Notes: generated by a model from the sequence alone, not told the origin. DNA of 64,000 nucleotides from Baylisascaris procyonis (GCA_037389465.1 JAZARR010000181.1:62001-126000), one strand, 5' to 3'; numbered from the stretch's first letter, positions 24,317-36,268 are shown. Numbers and translations: made by a program.

Positions 24317-24926
24317 CCCTAAGCCTAAGCCTAAGCCTAAGATTAAGCACAAGTCTGGGCCTAAGCCTAAGATCAAACCTAAGCTTAGGTCTAAGATTAA
24401 GCCTGAGCATAAGCCTAAGCCTAAGATTAAGCTAAGCTTAGGCTTAGGCTTAGGCTCAGGCTTAGGCATAGGCATAGCCTTAGGCTTACGCTTAGGTTTA
24501 GGCTTAGGCTTAGGCTTAGGCTTAAGCTTAGGCTTAGGCTTAGGCTTAGGCTTAAGCTTATGCTCAGGCTTAGGCTTAGGCTTAGGCTTAGGCTTTAGCC
24601 TAAGCTTATGCTTAATTTTAGGCCTATGCTTAGGCCCAAGCCCAAGCCTAAGCCTAGGTCTAAGCCTCAAGCCTAAGCCGAAGCCTAAGCCTAAGATTAA
24701 GCCTAAGCACAAGCCTAAGCCCAAGCCTTAGCCTAAGATTAAGCCTAAGCTTAGGCACAAGCCTAAGCGTAAGCCTAAGATTAAGCTTAGGCTTAGGCTC
24801 AACCCTAAGCCTAAGCCTAAGCCCTAAGCCTAAGATTAAGCACAAGTCTAAGCCTAAGCCTAAGCCTAAGCCTAAGCCTAAGCCTAAGATTAAGCCTAAG
24901 CGCAAGCCTAAGCCTAAGCCTAAGCC
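24317..24926. repeat. Interstitial telomeric array 2, with orientation switches
   Basis: About 610 bp of degenerate TTAGGC/GCCTAA hexamers. Unlike array 1 the orientation flips: C-rich to about 24432, G-rich (TTAGGC) from about 24433 to 24594, mixed short flips to about 24640, C-rich again, with one more short G-rich run near 24786-24802. Switch points contain palindromic AAGCTT or CCTAAGCTTAGG. The right junction (AAGCCATTTATGTG) is the same as in array 1. Confidence 0.93.
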
Positions 24927-25640
24927 ATTTATGTGCGCCTCACCTGTATTAGCAATTCCTAAGATCGAAAGTGATCACCGTTGAAGAAGCGGCAAATTTT
25001 CGCATTGAAGGATATGTAGACGTAAGAAAATTAAGTGTGAAAAGTGTAGTTACCGCTGTCCCCCTGTGTATCCAGCCTGGCCTTACTAAACACAGCAGTC
25101 CACTTGAGATATAAGTGTCTAGTTAATTTATCAGTGTGCTAATCTGCAAGAAGAGAAAAAGGTCATCAAAAATTGACTTACGAGATGGTATCGTCTTTGG
25201 CGAAAGTGTCGAGAACTTCTCTATATTTTCCCGTCCAGGCACTTACCAGAAGTTGTATTATTTTAGCCTGAAGAAAATGAGCCCATATGCGTTGAATATA
25301 TCAGTTAATTAAGCAAGCTAAACGTAAAGCGACGGTATTAGACCTTAAAAAAGATCAAAATATTTTGCAGTTTGGCAATATCTTTACGAAGAAATATCAT
25401 TAGGATATGTGGATGCAGTTGTATGGAATGCGAGAAGGGGACCGCAGTAGAGGCAAATCGACGAATGCCTAGTTCATAAATATTCATGCAATATCTGCTA
25501 ATTAATTATAAACAATGCATAGTGATAAAGACGAACGCGTTTGAGAATGCACTCAATGAATCAGCATGTTGTTGTTGTTCTTGTTGCGATTCGCTGATGC
25601 CAACTTCTAAGATGCATCTGAACACCAGAAGTTTCAAATG
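24927..25640. repeat. Telomere-associated flank element, full copy 2
   Basis: Matches 4214-4963 with a few indels, beginning at the same base after the telomeric array and ending near CATCTGAACACCAGA. The 31-bp minisatellite that follows copy 1 is absent here. Confidence 0.85.
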
Positions 25641-25784
25641 CTGGCCACGCCATGGCGCAAATAAACCCCCTCTATAAGAACACACGTACAGCCATGCAGT
25701 ATTGCACTTCGTGAGTTACGATGCGGAAATGAGACCTGGATGAACTATGGGGAAAAAACCTGTACTTGAATGGATCGTGCAAGA

Positions 25785-25817
25785 ATAAGCTTATTTAATT
25801 GAACTTAAACACTTCTC
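25785..25817 (-). terminator. Possible poly(A) region of G2
   Basis: Immediately after the proposed G2 stop codon the minus strand has an AT-rich run with AATTAAATAAGC, an imperfect AATAAA-type hexamer about 20 bp downstream of the stop. Weak, but consistent with the end of a transcript. Confidence 0.3.
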
Positions 25818-25871
25818 TCAACAATAATCTGCAGCGTAGCAATCCACCGCCCTATGGAACATATCTGCGAG
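25818..25871 (-). CDS. G2 terminal exon
   Basis: A strong acceptor (TTTTTGCTCAG) starts a phase-0 frame, LADMFHRAVDCYAADYC, ending in TGA at 25818-25820. The phase matches the exon at 25901-26053 and the helical composition continues. A second acceptor-like site 7 bases in (CTCGCAG) would give a different frame. This exon is what defines the end of G2 and separates it from G3. Confidence 0.6.
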   Translation of the reverse strand, partial: LADMFHRAVDCYAADYC

Positions 25872-25900
25872 CTGAGCAAAAATGTGAAAAAAAAACTGAC

Positions 25901-26053
25901 CTTTGAGAGAAGCTGCCTGAATAGGCCGGATCCAAAGTGATCGACCCAAATCGATATTGCCGCCTTACACGCTTCAACATGAACACCATAGTTACAGTTC
26001 ATGAGGAGCTCCAACAATGCCTTGCGCCGTCGATTTTCAAATTCGTCGCACTG
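25901..26053 (-). CDS. G2 exon, HEAT-like helices (51 codons)
   Basis: Acceptor AATTTTAG and donor GTCAGT enclose exactly 51 codons, phase 0-0: QCDEFENRRRKALLELLMNC, NYGVHVEACKAAISIWVDHF, GSGLFRQLLSK. The spacing of Leu, Ile and Ala suggests paired antiparallel helices as in HEAT or ARM folds or tethering-complex rods. No named family recognised. Confidence 0.85.
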
Positions 26054-26099
26054 CTAAAATTATTCAGATTTGAAGACGTACCTCTGTGCAGTGTCAAAC

Positions 26100-26250
26100 T
26101 TTTTCTTCACCTAGCTCTCTCAACACCTTTCAGCTAGGGCAATAATCAATGACTGCTGTCTCTTTCTTGAATCATCGGTCTTTTTGACAACGTTCTCAAG
26201 TGCCTCCAAAAGTTGAGAGCACACAGATGCACATAAAGGGGCAAATGAGA
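26100..26250 (-). CDS. G2 exon, helical (about 50 codons)
   Basis: Acceptor CTGTTTGCAG. It reads SFAPLCASVCSQLLEALENV, VKKTDDSRKRQQSLIIALAE, then a break at AAAGGTGTTG (near 26126). One more G in that GG run continues RVLRELGEEK to donor GTTTGA with phase 0, matching the next exon. The incoming phase (1) matches the exon at 26348-26449. Strong evidence that the break is a base undercall. Amphipathic helices, function unknown. Confidence 0.8.
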
Positions 26251-26347
26251 CTGCAAACAGGCATGACCCAAATATCGAAACTCCACTAAGCTGAAAGACA
26301 AAATCAATCATTTTCGAGGTCGTTGATGTTTTAGAATCATCGTTTAC

Positions 26348-26449
26348 GCGCGTCGAAAAGTTCTGACACCAGGAGCATGCTACGATGAAGAGATAAATGG
26401 GCGCTAGAATCAACATCTCTTGCTCCCGCATTCTGCTTGACGCTGGTAC
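26348..26449 (-). CDS. G2 exon (33 codons)
   Basis: Acceptor GCGTTGTCAG and donor GTAAAC. Frame: TSVKQNAGARDVDSSAHLSL then HRSMLLVSELFDA. It starts with one leftover base and leaves one, which fits the next exon exactly. Linker followed by a helix. Function unknown. Confidence 0.78.
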
Positions 26450-27040
26450 CTGACAACGCAGCCAAACCAAACCTATTTTTGAGGCGCAAACAGAGCTTTT
26501 TTTGAATCAGAAAATGATTCACTCTAAATTGATTCACTACCGAAAACCTTCGTCCACTCTGATGATTCATCTTCAAAACAAGTCACACGTGAACAGAGAG
26601 GAAATTTTGCCTCCTTTGCCTTTAAACAAATTTAAATGCCGTCAATACGTGACCATATTGACACTATCGCAGAATCACCAATGCAATAATGCGAGAGGTT
26701 CTGATTAAACAACAATTACACCTTCGTATCAATGAAGTGAAAGAAACGAAAACAACTATAAGAAGTGATATTCTTCTATGCCACCCCTCCCCCCGCCTAT
26801 CCAAAAAATGATAAAAGTGTTTCAAGTAAATTGAGTACAAGTGAAGGAACGACTAGAAAACAAATAAAAACGGATTTGCAACCCATCGTTTTCGTACGCC
26901 TAACATTATGGTGCATCCCCTTCGTGAAGGCAACGCGTCAGTATAACCAACTAACCCACAGATTCGTACACAAGAAACACTTCGTTCCCTAAACATTATA
27001 ACAAATAAGCATAATAGCAATAAACATCGCAATAACTTAC

Positions 27041-27118
27041 AAAACTATCGCTGCTCACAATCAGATAGAACGTTTCCAGCAGGATGACCGCATTGATGTC
27101 GATCATTGCATTTCGTGC
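27041..27118 (-). CDS. G2 exon (26 codons)
   Basis: Acceptor TTTTTTTAAG and donor GTAAGT, phase 0-0: ARNAMIDINAVILLETFYLI then VSSDSF. Hydrophobic helix, but too short and polar at the ends to call a membrane segment. Consecutive in phase with 27402-27491. Confidence 0.8.
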
Positions 27119-27401
27119 CTTAAAAAAATGTCAACCGATTAAAACAACTTCGCAGTTATAGAAATCATCGTGACGGCATTTCTTTATCGCTGCGGCAAGA
27201 AGTGACTCCATTTTACTTCGACCTCGATCGACTGACTCCGACTAATTCAAGCAAAACGATATTTTAACGCGCTTTGCATGAGAAAAAAATTCGAAAATAT
27301 AATTATTCAAAAGATCTTTAATCTATGAACCATAATTGCGAAACAAGTGAAAGTTATGATAGTTTGTAAAGCATACCTAGCTCAGAGCACAAAAAACAAA
27401 C

Positions 27402-27491
27402 CCTAAGAGCACTCCACAGGTTAGGCTGGATGATGTAGAAGATCAGGCAGTCGATTTGTTTGCACGTTCTCCCTCTAACAGGCTCCAGCGC
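27402..27491 (-). CDS. G2 exon (30 codons)
   Basis: Acceptor TATGTTTTAG and donor GTTTGT, phase 0-0: ALEPVRGRTCKQIDCLIFYI then IQPNLWSALR. It joins the next exon without a phase gap. Function unknown. Confidence 0.8.
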
Positions 27492-27739
27492 CTAAAACAT
27501 AGCACAACAATAGCACTCGGTGAACCAATTCTCCTTCACTTCCGCTTTTGGCACAGTGCCAGACACAAACATTTGAAAGACCTATATGAACATAGGTCAC
27601 ACTGGTCCTACTCTTTGTATTCTCGCGCTATTTTTGGTGAGGAAATTTATCATTACGTAACCACAGCAATGAAGAGGGTGATGAATAGTGACGAAAGCCA
27701 GGCACTTCACGGTTCTCAAGTCGGAGCCACTGGAAGGAA

Positions 27740-27743
<4 letters not shown>

Positions 27744-27796
<53 letters not shown>
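27744..27796. repeat. (TA)n microsatellite
   Basis: About 53 bp of uninterrupted AT dinucleotides in an intron of G2. Confidence 0.97.
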
Positions 27797-27798
<2 letters not shown>

Positions 27799-28024
27799 CA
27801 TCCTCCTTCCCCATAAACAACTCCGATATCAACCCAAACGCACAAGTGAATATCGCTAAAGCATCATCATGTTCAATGAATTGTGAAATGCTAAACATCA
27901 TACAGATTTCTAATATCATCGTACACATTAGATGATTGAGCAATGAGTGAACTGGCACCATACTCCGAAATGAACACCAACACTCTCAACGACTCAAATG
28001 TGCAAATGTGCTAAACCAATTTAC

Positions 28025-28134
28025 GGGATATCTTTCCCAAAAACCCACACAGATCCCATTCATTCGCTATCATCTGCACCAAGAAGGAAAAACTCGCTAC
28101 AACATTCTGCAGGTATGCTCTCATTAATGCGTTC
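28025..28134 (-). CDS. G2 exon (36 codons), hydrophobic helices
   Basis: Acceptor TGATTGTGAAG (weak) and donor GTAAAT. Frame: NALMRAYLQNVVASFSFLVQ then MIANEWDLCGFLGKIS. It needs two leftover bases, exactly what the exon at 28259-28377 leaves. A second minus frame here (VKERINESIPAECC) is open for a while but does not fit the phase. Confidence 0.68.
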
Positions 28135-28258
28135 CTTCACAATCAAACAAACATGCACGTAATGACGTCATCGCCATCAACGATCTGCCATCATCCATCG
28201 ATCCCATTTACGAAATAAGTACAACGAACCGCAACGAAATTCCCAGCTACGGTGCCAC

Positions 28259-28377
28259 CTCCATAGAGCGCGTAGCAGAAGGCGTTTTGAGGAGCTCCTA
28301 CGGTTTTCTGTCGTTCGGGCTCTTCCGCCTTCCTCCACGCCCAAAACAACACTTCGCCGTAGTGCCCGTACATCCCT
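28259..28377 (-). CDS. G2 exon (39 codons), Arg-rich
   Basis: Acceptor ATTTCTTGTAG and donor GTGGCA. Frame: RDVRALRRSVVLGVEEGGRA then RTTENRRSSSKRLLLRALW, leaving two bases that fit the next exon. The basic Ser-rich stretch could be a phosphorylation or localisation region; that is inference only. Confidence 0.75.
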
Positions 28378-28499
28378 CTACAAGAAATTCTAAGAGAATC
28401 ATCGCTTCTACTTGTCCCTACTACCTAACCACAACTCTCAGTGCCCTCTACTCCCTTCCGGGAGAAAAAATTCATCGCTGCGAAACTAATTTTCTAAAT

Positions 28500-29600
28500 T
28501 ATGGATGAAGTCACTAATCTAGCGTTGAATAATGCTGAGAGGTTCTTTAAATTTACTGCCGAAACGCAATAGTTGACTACTGAAATCTTTGGAATGATCT
28601 AATACTGCTCTTATCTAAACGCCTCAATATTCGTCACTGAGCTAGTCGCAACGAAGCGATTACTTCAGAAGCAGCAATTGCGTGTATAAGCTGAAGATAG
28701 CGATACAATAGTTCACCTCCCAATTCCGGAATTTCCGACGATACGTGTCACAATCTTCCCATCTCTCTCTATGCCAATCATCGGGATGAAAGGCACAGCA
28801 AGTTTTCGACCCTCCAAAATATGTTTAACATAAATGACGATGTTACTATATATTTCCGTTCATTCACTTTCGTTCCGTTCTATATAGAAGTCACATGTTT
28901 CTTCCAAAAACAATCAGCTTTTACACATGAATATGTCCCCACATTGTCGGCCGTCTTGAAAACGAGTGCATATTGAAGATTAAAAAGGTAGAAGAGACGT
29001 AGGAAGAGAAGGGGAGAGGAAAAGAAGAGAAGTTGAGGAGAGAGGAGGGAAGACGAAGGCGCGAGGGGGAGGGAAAAGAAGAGCAGGGAGGAGAGAAAAG
29101 GAGGAGAGTGAAGAAAACAGTCAAGATTATCTCTCATTACTTATCAAAGGCAGTGTACATTATACAGCCAACCGATATGTGATCGGCATATATGTGCAAA
29201 AAAACGAAACGAAAGGAACAAATCGATCAACTAAAGCATATAATATCATGCAAGAAATGCGATGCACGAATTCTGCAAACGATTTATGGTACTCCCATAA
29301 ATTAAGAATCACACTCTACCAGATCAACAGTTAGGTAGGTATGTGTCTGCCTATCTGCCTGCTTGTCTGTCAATTTGCCTGTCTGTTTGTCTGTAAAATA
29401 AGCTATCTCTATGAATTAAGACATTCATGGCTATGTAAATTTAGCGACATTATAGAAAAACTATAAATCAAATTTGATTTGAAAGATCAAGTTCTAAATA
29501 ATTTCTCACTTAACATTTTCACAATATTCCTTGATTTACTAGTGTTTCATCCTCTAGAAATAACTGCAATCTTTGCATATTTGCACTGCAAAATTTCAAA
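28500..29600. other. G2 intron; purine tract only
   Basis: No supportable exon. Contains the homopurine stretch at 28980-29120 and a short TGTCTGCC-type simple repeat near 29343-29395. Confidence 0.5.
28980..29120. repeat. Homopurine/homopyrimidine tract
   Basis: About 140 bp of almost pure A/G on the plus strand (GGGAGAGGAAAAGAAGAGAA-like) with only a few pyrimidines. Possible triplex-forming or simply low-complexity intronic sequence. Confidence 0.85.
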
Positions 29601-29611
29601 GGAAAACTTAC

Positions 29612-29675
29612 CCGATTATGAGTTTTTCTCAGCGACTTCTCTTCGAATTTTCTCGTGTTGATCGCATAAGAACCA
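29612..29675 (-). CDS. Probable G2 exon, coiled-coil segment
   Basis: Acceptor ATACTCAG and donor GTAAGT. It reads WFLCDQHEKIRREVAEKNS and then TAA just before the donor. One extra A in the AAAAA run would bypass the stop. Start phase 0 fits the microexon at 31513-31535. Charged helix. Confidence 0.45.
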
Positions 29676-29689
29676 CTGAGTATTGATAC

Positions 29690-31500
29690 TGCCCAAAAAA
29701 AATAGGAAAATCCTGCAATTCAATTAAAGTTATTTCTATAATGTTTACATAAACTAACCATATTATAAGCGGCGATAACGATAACAAATGACAATAACTC
29801 TACTTATGATCATAATTATAAAAAACATTTAAAAAACTTTAAAAATAAAAACAATAGTGACAAAGAATTTAGTGATGAAAAAACAATATCATTGTTAATA
29901 AAATAATAACAATAATAATAAAAATTGAGAAAAAAGAAAAGAAAAAGGTATCGTGAAAAATACAACGATCAACATGGGAAGCATGGAAGCAAGAAATCTG
30001 CAAATCTAGAAACGCCTAAGAGAAGCAAATGAACGATGCTAGAACGATTGAATCGCTTCATATCAACAACAACAGTTACCTCAGCATTTATTTGCTCTTT
30101 TATTCACCACCATCCTCCATTTGCATTCATATCACTCTCTTATCTATATATTAACATTTCATACCCTAATATTTTTATTTCTACAAAACAACTTCAACTT
30201 TGATAAAAACTCCTCTTCAAATTCACCAATCTCTCGAGATTTTTAAAATTTCTCGAAAATAATACATCAAAACATACAAGTTTTTAATAAAGGCACCTAT
30301 TTGAACATTGATTTCTTTCAACAAAAACATAAAATTATGGATGAAATGCTGCTATATTCTATCATTTTTTGTGATGTTCAATTTGAAAATAATAAAAGAT
30401 TATCAAATAAAACTTAATGCTCGATTTACTTCAAATTTTTATCTATAAAACTCATAATCAAAGCACTACAGAGTTATAATGAAACCTAAATAACCATTGA
30501 AAAATGTATTAACCCTCATAAAAATGTCAATAAAAGCGACACTCTAAACGACAACGTTAAAGAGTGTTACTTTTTGCGTAGCGATGTCATTTGAGTGGGC
30601 ATTTCGACGATTACTCTTTCTATAATGCCTACAATTATCTTCGAAGAACTAAATGGTGATTCTGAATTTGCTCCCTCTAATGCCTATCCGTAGTGAATCA
30701 GCATGCATAATGAACTTATGCATGAAGACATTTGAGTGCGGAAAAACCTGAAATTGAATTATTTGAGAATTTTTTTGAGTACCAAAAACGCAAACACAAG
30801 GGGACAACAATGATTAACGGAACTGTGAGCATGTTCATGGTCATAGAAATGGAAGGAAGATAGGAAGAGGCCAATGGGGAAGATGGAGGAGGAGAACGAA
30901 GAGGAGATTTGAGGAGAAGAGACATGAAATGAATAGAAATGGAAGGGAAATTTTCAAAAAAAGGCACCTGAAAATAATATTCGCATTATATGTTACAACT
31001 GATCTCTAATGATAATCAAAAATAAGACCGACCTAAAAGTTCACAACATTTTCCTATGAGAACATCTCATCCCTTCCCATATTCCTAATTGAAGCAAATA
31101 TTATAATTTAAATGCTTTCAACGAAATGATTCTAACGATTAATGACGTCATCAGTAACAAAGATTTATAAAAGAGAGAATAATATATGCAATAAGCATAT
31201 CGCTAACGGGTCACTCGTTCACACAGAAAAAACGCTGCGACATCTTTGGCTGCTCAGTTATTCATCAATTAAAATTAATAAAAAGACCTACTCAATACTG
31301 AAGGATTCATTGTGACGTAAAATGAATCAATGCATACCATCACCCTCAGCCAGCCATCTGCACCATACTGTCATACCGCTTAATCACAAACATGGAAATG
31401 CTCGTAGGAGTAATAATATGCAAAAGCAATCCACTACCACTTCATCAACGCTATGCTAACTCATACAAAGAAGGTACGTCAGGGGACAACGGAGGGGATG
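29690..31500. other. AT-rich G2 intron
   Basis: Very AT-rich, with AAT/ACA simple sequence near 29760-29950 and a purine-rich stretch at 30840-30960. No exon with paired splice sites seen. Confidence 0.5.
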
Positions 31501-31512
31501 ATAAGAATTTAC

Positions 31513-31535
31513 CTGGGATTCAATCTGTCTGATAC
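31513..31535 (-). CDS. Possible G2 microexon
   Basis: 23 bp between acceptor GAATTTCTAG and donor GTAAAT, encoding IRQIESQ, incoming phase 1 and outgoing 0. Good splice sites but too short to judge by coding content. Confidence 0.35.
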
Positions 31536-32615
31536 CTAGAAATTCAAGTAGAGACCAATCGTTCTTTGTCAAAACATACTCTAGCAAGGATGAGGAAGAA
31601 GATAGCTGCTAATACTCGGCTGATCCAGCATAGTAAAAGTATTTTTGGCAATAGTTAAGAATCTAGCTATTTAACCGATTTCTGCATCTAAATGAAGGTA
31701 TTGATGGGTAAGAGCTAATTTTCATGGTAATAGTTAAGAATTTGGTGCAACATTTTCAACAATTTCAGAAATGCCTAATGTTAGACTCTTTCAGAGAAAA
31801 TATCGTTAACGTCGAAGATGAGGAAAACGAGCAAAGATGCAATTTGGACCAGATTTTCTAGTAGCAGAAATCGGCAAATGTTTAGAACCAATCAGCAAAA
31901 AACTCACATCTTTCGCCATTTCTAGCCATCAAAGTACGATTATTTACCACATCCTCCATTCGCTTTTACTTTTCAAGTGACCACAAGTTGAAGCTATTGT
32001 TGTGAGACTTGTAATCACGTAATCGAACAGGCTCACACTCCACCCTCATGAATAGGCTGCATTTCTCCATCATCAAATACTTGACTGCCTTGCGTACCAC
32101 TTTATAGATTCTATGACTGTCATATCGAAAGATTAGTGATGCATCAAGTGTTGACAGTAAATTTTACGTTTAAAAAATGTAAACCATACCTTTTACAACA
32201 ATGATGCGTCCACTCACTAAATGTGCTAGGTTCATCCACCATCGAGCAGACGTATATGTGAACTCAAGAAACGAAAAAAGGTGCAGTTGTTCTGCAATTA
32301 CTACCGCTTAATTTAGACATAAGCGAATCTGCTGCTGATGAAGGCAAGTGTAATATTTGCCTGTTTTGTGCTATGTTACCTCCTATAAAGAAACACTTTC
32401 ACTTGTATCAATTATACGTACTATGTAGTGGTGAATTTCTTCTCTCTATATGCAAAGCGTGCAGTGTTGATTGTTAGAATGTTATTAAACACACTGCGTC
32501 CGTAAAAAATTTTAATATTGGAAGGCACAGAACAAAAAAACGTTAGTAACGTAAGATTATGATATCACGAACAAACATAACAAGCAGGAACTGCGCCTGA
32601 TGTTCGAGTGTTCGT

Positions 32616-32720
32616 TCAAGCGCTCTGTCGAAACATATTTTTCTCCGCCTTGAAATACTCGGAAAATACCACCGTTATCGCACTAAGATCGTCCTTGCGC
32701 TCTTATCCTTCTGGATTAAT
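32616..32720 (-). CDS. Possible G2 exon
   Basis: Acceptor TTCCATTGCAG starts INPEG, then an in-frame TAA, then ERKDDLSAITVVFSEYFKAE followed by KNMFRQSA and TGA. The residues after the TAA look like a genuine helix. The TAA and the lack of a clean donor make the model uncertain. Start phase 0 fits the exon at 33400-33517. Confidence 0.35.
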
Positions 32721-33399
32721 CTGCAATGGAATTCGTCTTAGAAACAATTCAAACTGCCGAAAATGCCGCTTATGCACTTCACACCTTGATTTGAAGACAA
32801 TCGAAAGATGGCCTCTTTAATGTTGCTCATCTGCGATGGAAGGAAAGAGGAAATAGGATGGGATGGTATATCATAATTTTCGGCGGACACCAGTGCAATA
32901 TGCCAGAAACCATTAAAAGAAACCCCAATGTAAAACGAAACGCACTTCTTTGTGCGTCTTCGAAAACAAAAACTTTGCCGTTAAAGATGTAAAAAAAATA
33001 AAAATTTCGTGCGATAGAGATGCTTTAACATACCAATTACTATGATAGGAGAGGATAAAATAGCAAATGACAACAGCCGTCACCCATCTTCGACGAACTT
33101 GAGAACCAGTACACGGCTTCTGCTTGTGATGAATGCAGAACACACATCCACCCTCGCTCATCATCAATGCCTCACAAAAATCATATATTCCACAGTCATC
33201 TCCGGTCTACTTTCCACTTCCCTTTCCTATCGCAAAAATGGTTAAGATCCCCTTCAACTTCGTACTCCTTCCAAAAGGTTAACATGCCATTTAAAATCCT
33301 TCTATCAACAATGCTTTTCTAAAAGGCATAAAATAGAGTTTGTAATAAAGCCATTTTCATCTGCTGATTAATGCGAAGAAACTAACCAACCAATCAAAC

Positions 33400-33517
33400 T
33401 GCGCCGTTTTTCATAGCCGCATTGGCGACAAGCTCGGCGCGAAGGCTCTCTTGAAGGGTGTTACAGATGTGCTCGCAATGACGCAGACCTCTTCGTGCCA
33501 CTCTCCTGGCCATGAGC
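33400..33517 (-). CDS. G2 exon (39 codons)
   Basis: Acceptor CTATTTTAAG and donor GTTTGA. Frame: LMARRVARRGLRHCEHICNT then LQESLRAELVANAAMKNGA. Helical and basic at its start. Incoming phase 2, outgoing 0. Function unknown. Confidence 0.72.
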
Positions 33518-34330
33518 CTTAAAATAGTGTTAATGCTACAACATGAGATACAACCTTCGACTCCCTCAACACACTCCTAACATAACCACCACTTTAATTC
33601 AGTAAGCAGAAGAGAGAGGGAAGGAACGAAAGGGATATGGAGATGAATAAGTCCATCTTTTTCAATAGCACTCCATCAGTCATCCCGGACTGCTATAAAT
33701 ACTTCAATCTGTGCGCCTCATACCGAAGCAAAAATGAGCACTTTTTCAGGACAGATGAAATACACAGCCTAAAAAGTGTAGTTTAATCTAAAATAGACAA
33801 TCAATCCAACTCCACGTTAGTTCTGCACCCATAAAGGAAGCAAGGATAGTAAAGCTGTGGTGAAAAAGAATCTTCTCTAGCATTTGTGAGATCAAATATT
33901 CCGAAATTTGATCACATTAGGTTTAAAGAAAAACTGAAATAACAATTAAACTATTTCCGATCAACAATTAAATCAATTTGTTGCCAAGCGAATCATTTCC
34001 GAGAAACAAAAAAAAACATCCGCAAACATTTACTTTTCAAATGCTCGCTTATTAACTCTTTCATCTTTCCTAAGATACCTCAATTTTATACCTGCATAAC
34101 AACCACGGGTAGCACTCGATATACTCTACATATACTTTGCTATGCACTCTCTTCAAAACAGCATATCCCGCTTATATCCATTGTCGTCGATTAGGCCTAT
34201 GTATTTATCATGAATAAGAACAAATCTCTCAATGAATAGGGATGAGTATCTCTGAAAAGGTGAGATGATGAGGGAAGAAATAAACAAATGAATAAATAAT
34301 AAAAAAAATTGAAGATTAAAAGAAAAATAC

Positions 34331-34471
34331 CTTTTCCAATCGGATGTTATTCATCAGCAAACGTGAAATAGTTGTTTCATTGTTTTTATCGTCCGTCCAA
34401 ATATTTTCATCGCAATCCCGATGCACATCTTCTGATATCAACGAAAGCGTGTGTTCACATTCGTCCAATGT
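34331..34471 (-). CDS. G2 exon (47 codons), acidic
   Basis: Acceptor CTTTGTTCAG and donor GTATTT enclose exactly 47 codons in phase 0-0: TLDECEHTLSLISEDVHRDC, DENIWTDDKNNETTISRLLM, NNIRLEK. Clear coding composition. The preceding exon leaves one base (or two if a GG run is undercalled), so the join is unresolved. Confidence 0.8.
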
Positions 34472-35288
34472 CTGAACAAAGCCAAATTTCACTGAAAATT
34501 CGAGAGTGAGCGAACTATTTCTAATAGGTGATAAAATTATATCAACTCAAATAAAGTAAGTAAGTGCAAATCGCTTTTACAGGTTTGATTGAAAAAAAAT
34601 GGATGAGATTCCGAGAAAATGGAAAACAGTGCAGACCGAATCTCAACTCATGTTTCGTTACCTGCAAGACAGATGGACAGATGCAAGTCAAGCTATGGAA
34701 CAGATGCCGCTCCCTATCGTCTCTTAGACGGATAGCACTCAATGGATCAGTTGCAGTAGTTGAAGCCGTTATCTAGCCTCTATTCAAGAGATGCTAAAGC
34801 GTTTTCGCTATCACTCTCATATAAGCCACAATCAAAGAAAAACGCCTAAAATACCTTCAAATAACGGCAAGCTAATACCTCTACGATGGCAATCACTTCA
34901 CCATGACCACATTCACATCATTCCCGTAAGATTGACTTCAAACATGACGATAAAACAAAACAGAGGTCATATGACAATCAAGTCATGCGAACTCTATTTC
35001 TCGAACAGAGAGTGGGAGAAATCGAAAAACCTTAACGATCGCCAAGGCAGCTTTTTCGGCAAATTCATAACCATACCAACACGAAATATGGTTACTATGC
35101 CAAAATATGGTAGCATTTCGCCCAATGTCAACAGCATATACGAACATAAAACAACGGTATTTTTTTCTGCTCGGTGAGTTAACTTAGACCCTCAAAACTG
35201 GCATCATTGGCGTCTGAAAACAACAATGCTCCTTATGATGCTATTGTTCTCCAGGGCAAAAAGAATTAGAGAATAAAACGGAGCTAAC

Positions 35289-35361
35289 CGTTATTTGCAG
35301 CCGGCTGATTGTTTCGTTTAATAATAATATCATTTTCTTCAATTAAGAACCGTCCAATTGT
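35289..35361 (-). CDS. G2 exon (24 codons)
   Basis: Acceptor TTTTTGCAG and donor GTTAGC. Frame: TIGRFLIEENDIIIKRNNQP then AANN. Start phase 0 fits the exon at 35824-35939. Confidence 0.68.
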
Positions 35362-35823
35362 CTGCAAAAATAACGGTTATTAAAATCGATCAGAACTTAA
35401 ACGCAAAACAAAACAAAACAAAAAAAAAACAAAAAATTGAAAAGAAATTTGAAAGTTATTTTTTAAATTTACTTAGGAATGCGCGGCGTCCGAAAAAGAA
35501 AATCGTTATCAAGTGGTCTCTGCTCAGTCGAATATTATTGGAAAATAATATTTTCTAAACGATATGCTGAACGCATAACGTGAATTAAAGGAACCGCTTT
35601 CAGAAATTTAATTACACCGATGTTCGCTTTACAACGAATGAATGCTTCGAATCAATTCAGACGAAAAACACAAATATCGATATCGTAAATAAGGCCAATG
35701 CTAACTCTGCATCTCTCCATTTCAACGCAACCTCGTATCGTAATAGAAGACTGAATCTGCATCATGCTCGACCGATAGCGCACTTCGTCCACATTTTAGA
35801 AGTTTCCTTTAGCATTCCCATAC

Positions 35824-35939
35824 CTTCATGTGTTGCTGAGAAGTTCCGTCATTCGACATCTTTCGGTAGTTGCTTTCTCGTCTCAAATGTTGATCCTGTC
35901 GGTCGAAGAATAGTACGACTCGGCCGCCCTGCTTCTGAG
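35824..35939 (-). CDS. G2 exon (38 codons)
   Basis: Acceptor CTTTGATCAG and donor GTATGG. Frame: QKQGGRVVLFFDRQDQHLRR, ESNYRKMSNDGTSQQHMK, incoming phase 1, outgoing 0. Other minus frames are partly open but end in stops before the donor. Confidence 0.68.
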
Positions 35940-36266
35940 CTGATCAAAGTCGACGTGCTGGTCGCCTTGAAACGTCGTGCCGACTCTTCCTGAAGTACGG
36001 ATGGAAGGTCAATTTTGCTGGGCACTACTTTTTCTGGCGTGTTAAAACCAATCCCTCTAACAATATTGAGGTGTTTCATAAAGTGAACTTATTTCCGTCG
36101 GCAGAAGATAACCCACTCTTCACAGGATGACTACTTTATCAGAGTTGTCCCTTTTCTACAGAAAATTTTATCGAAAGTATTAAAAACAAAAACTTGCAAT
36201 AAAAAGTCTAAAAACCATATTAGCAAAGAACCAAATTCATTCCCATCTCCTCATTCGATCACACAG

Positions 36267-36268
<2 letters not shown>

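Noticed and set aside
27456..27961. Open frames on both strands passing through the (TA)n tract
   Set aside because: Repeat-driven; no splice support.
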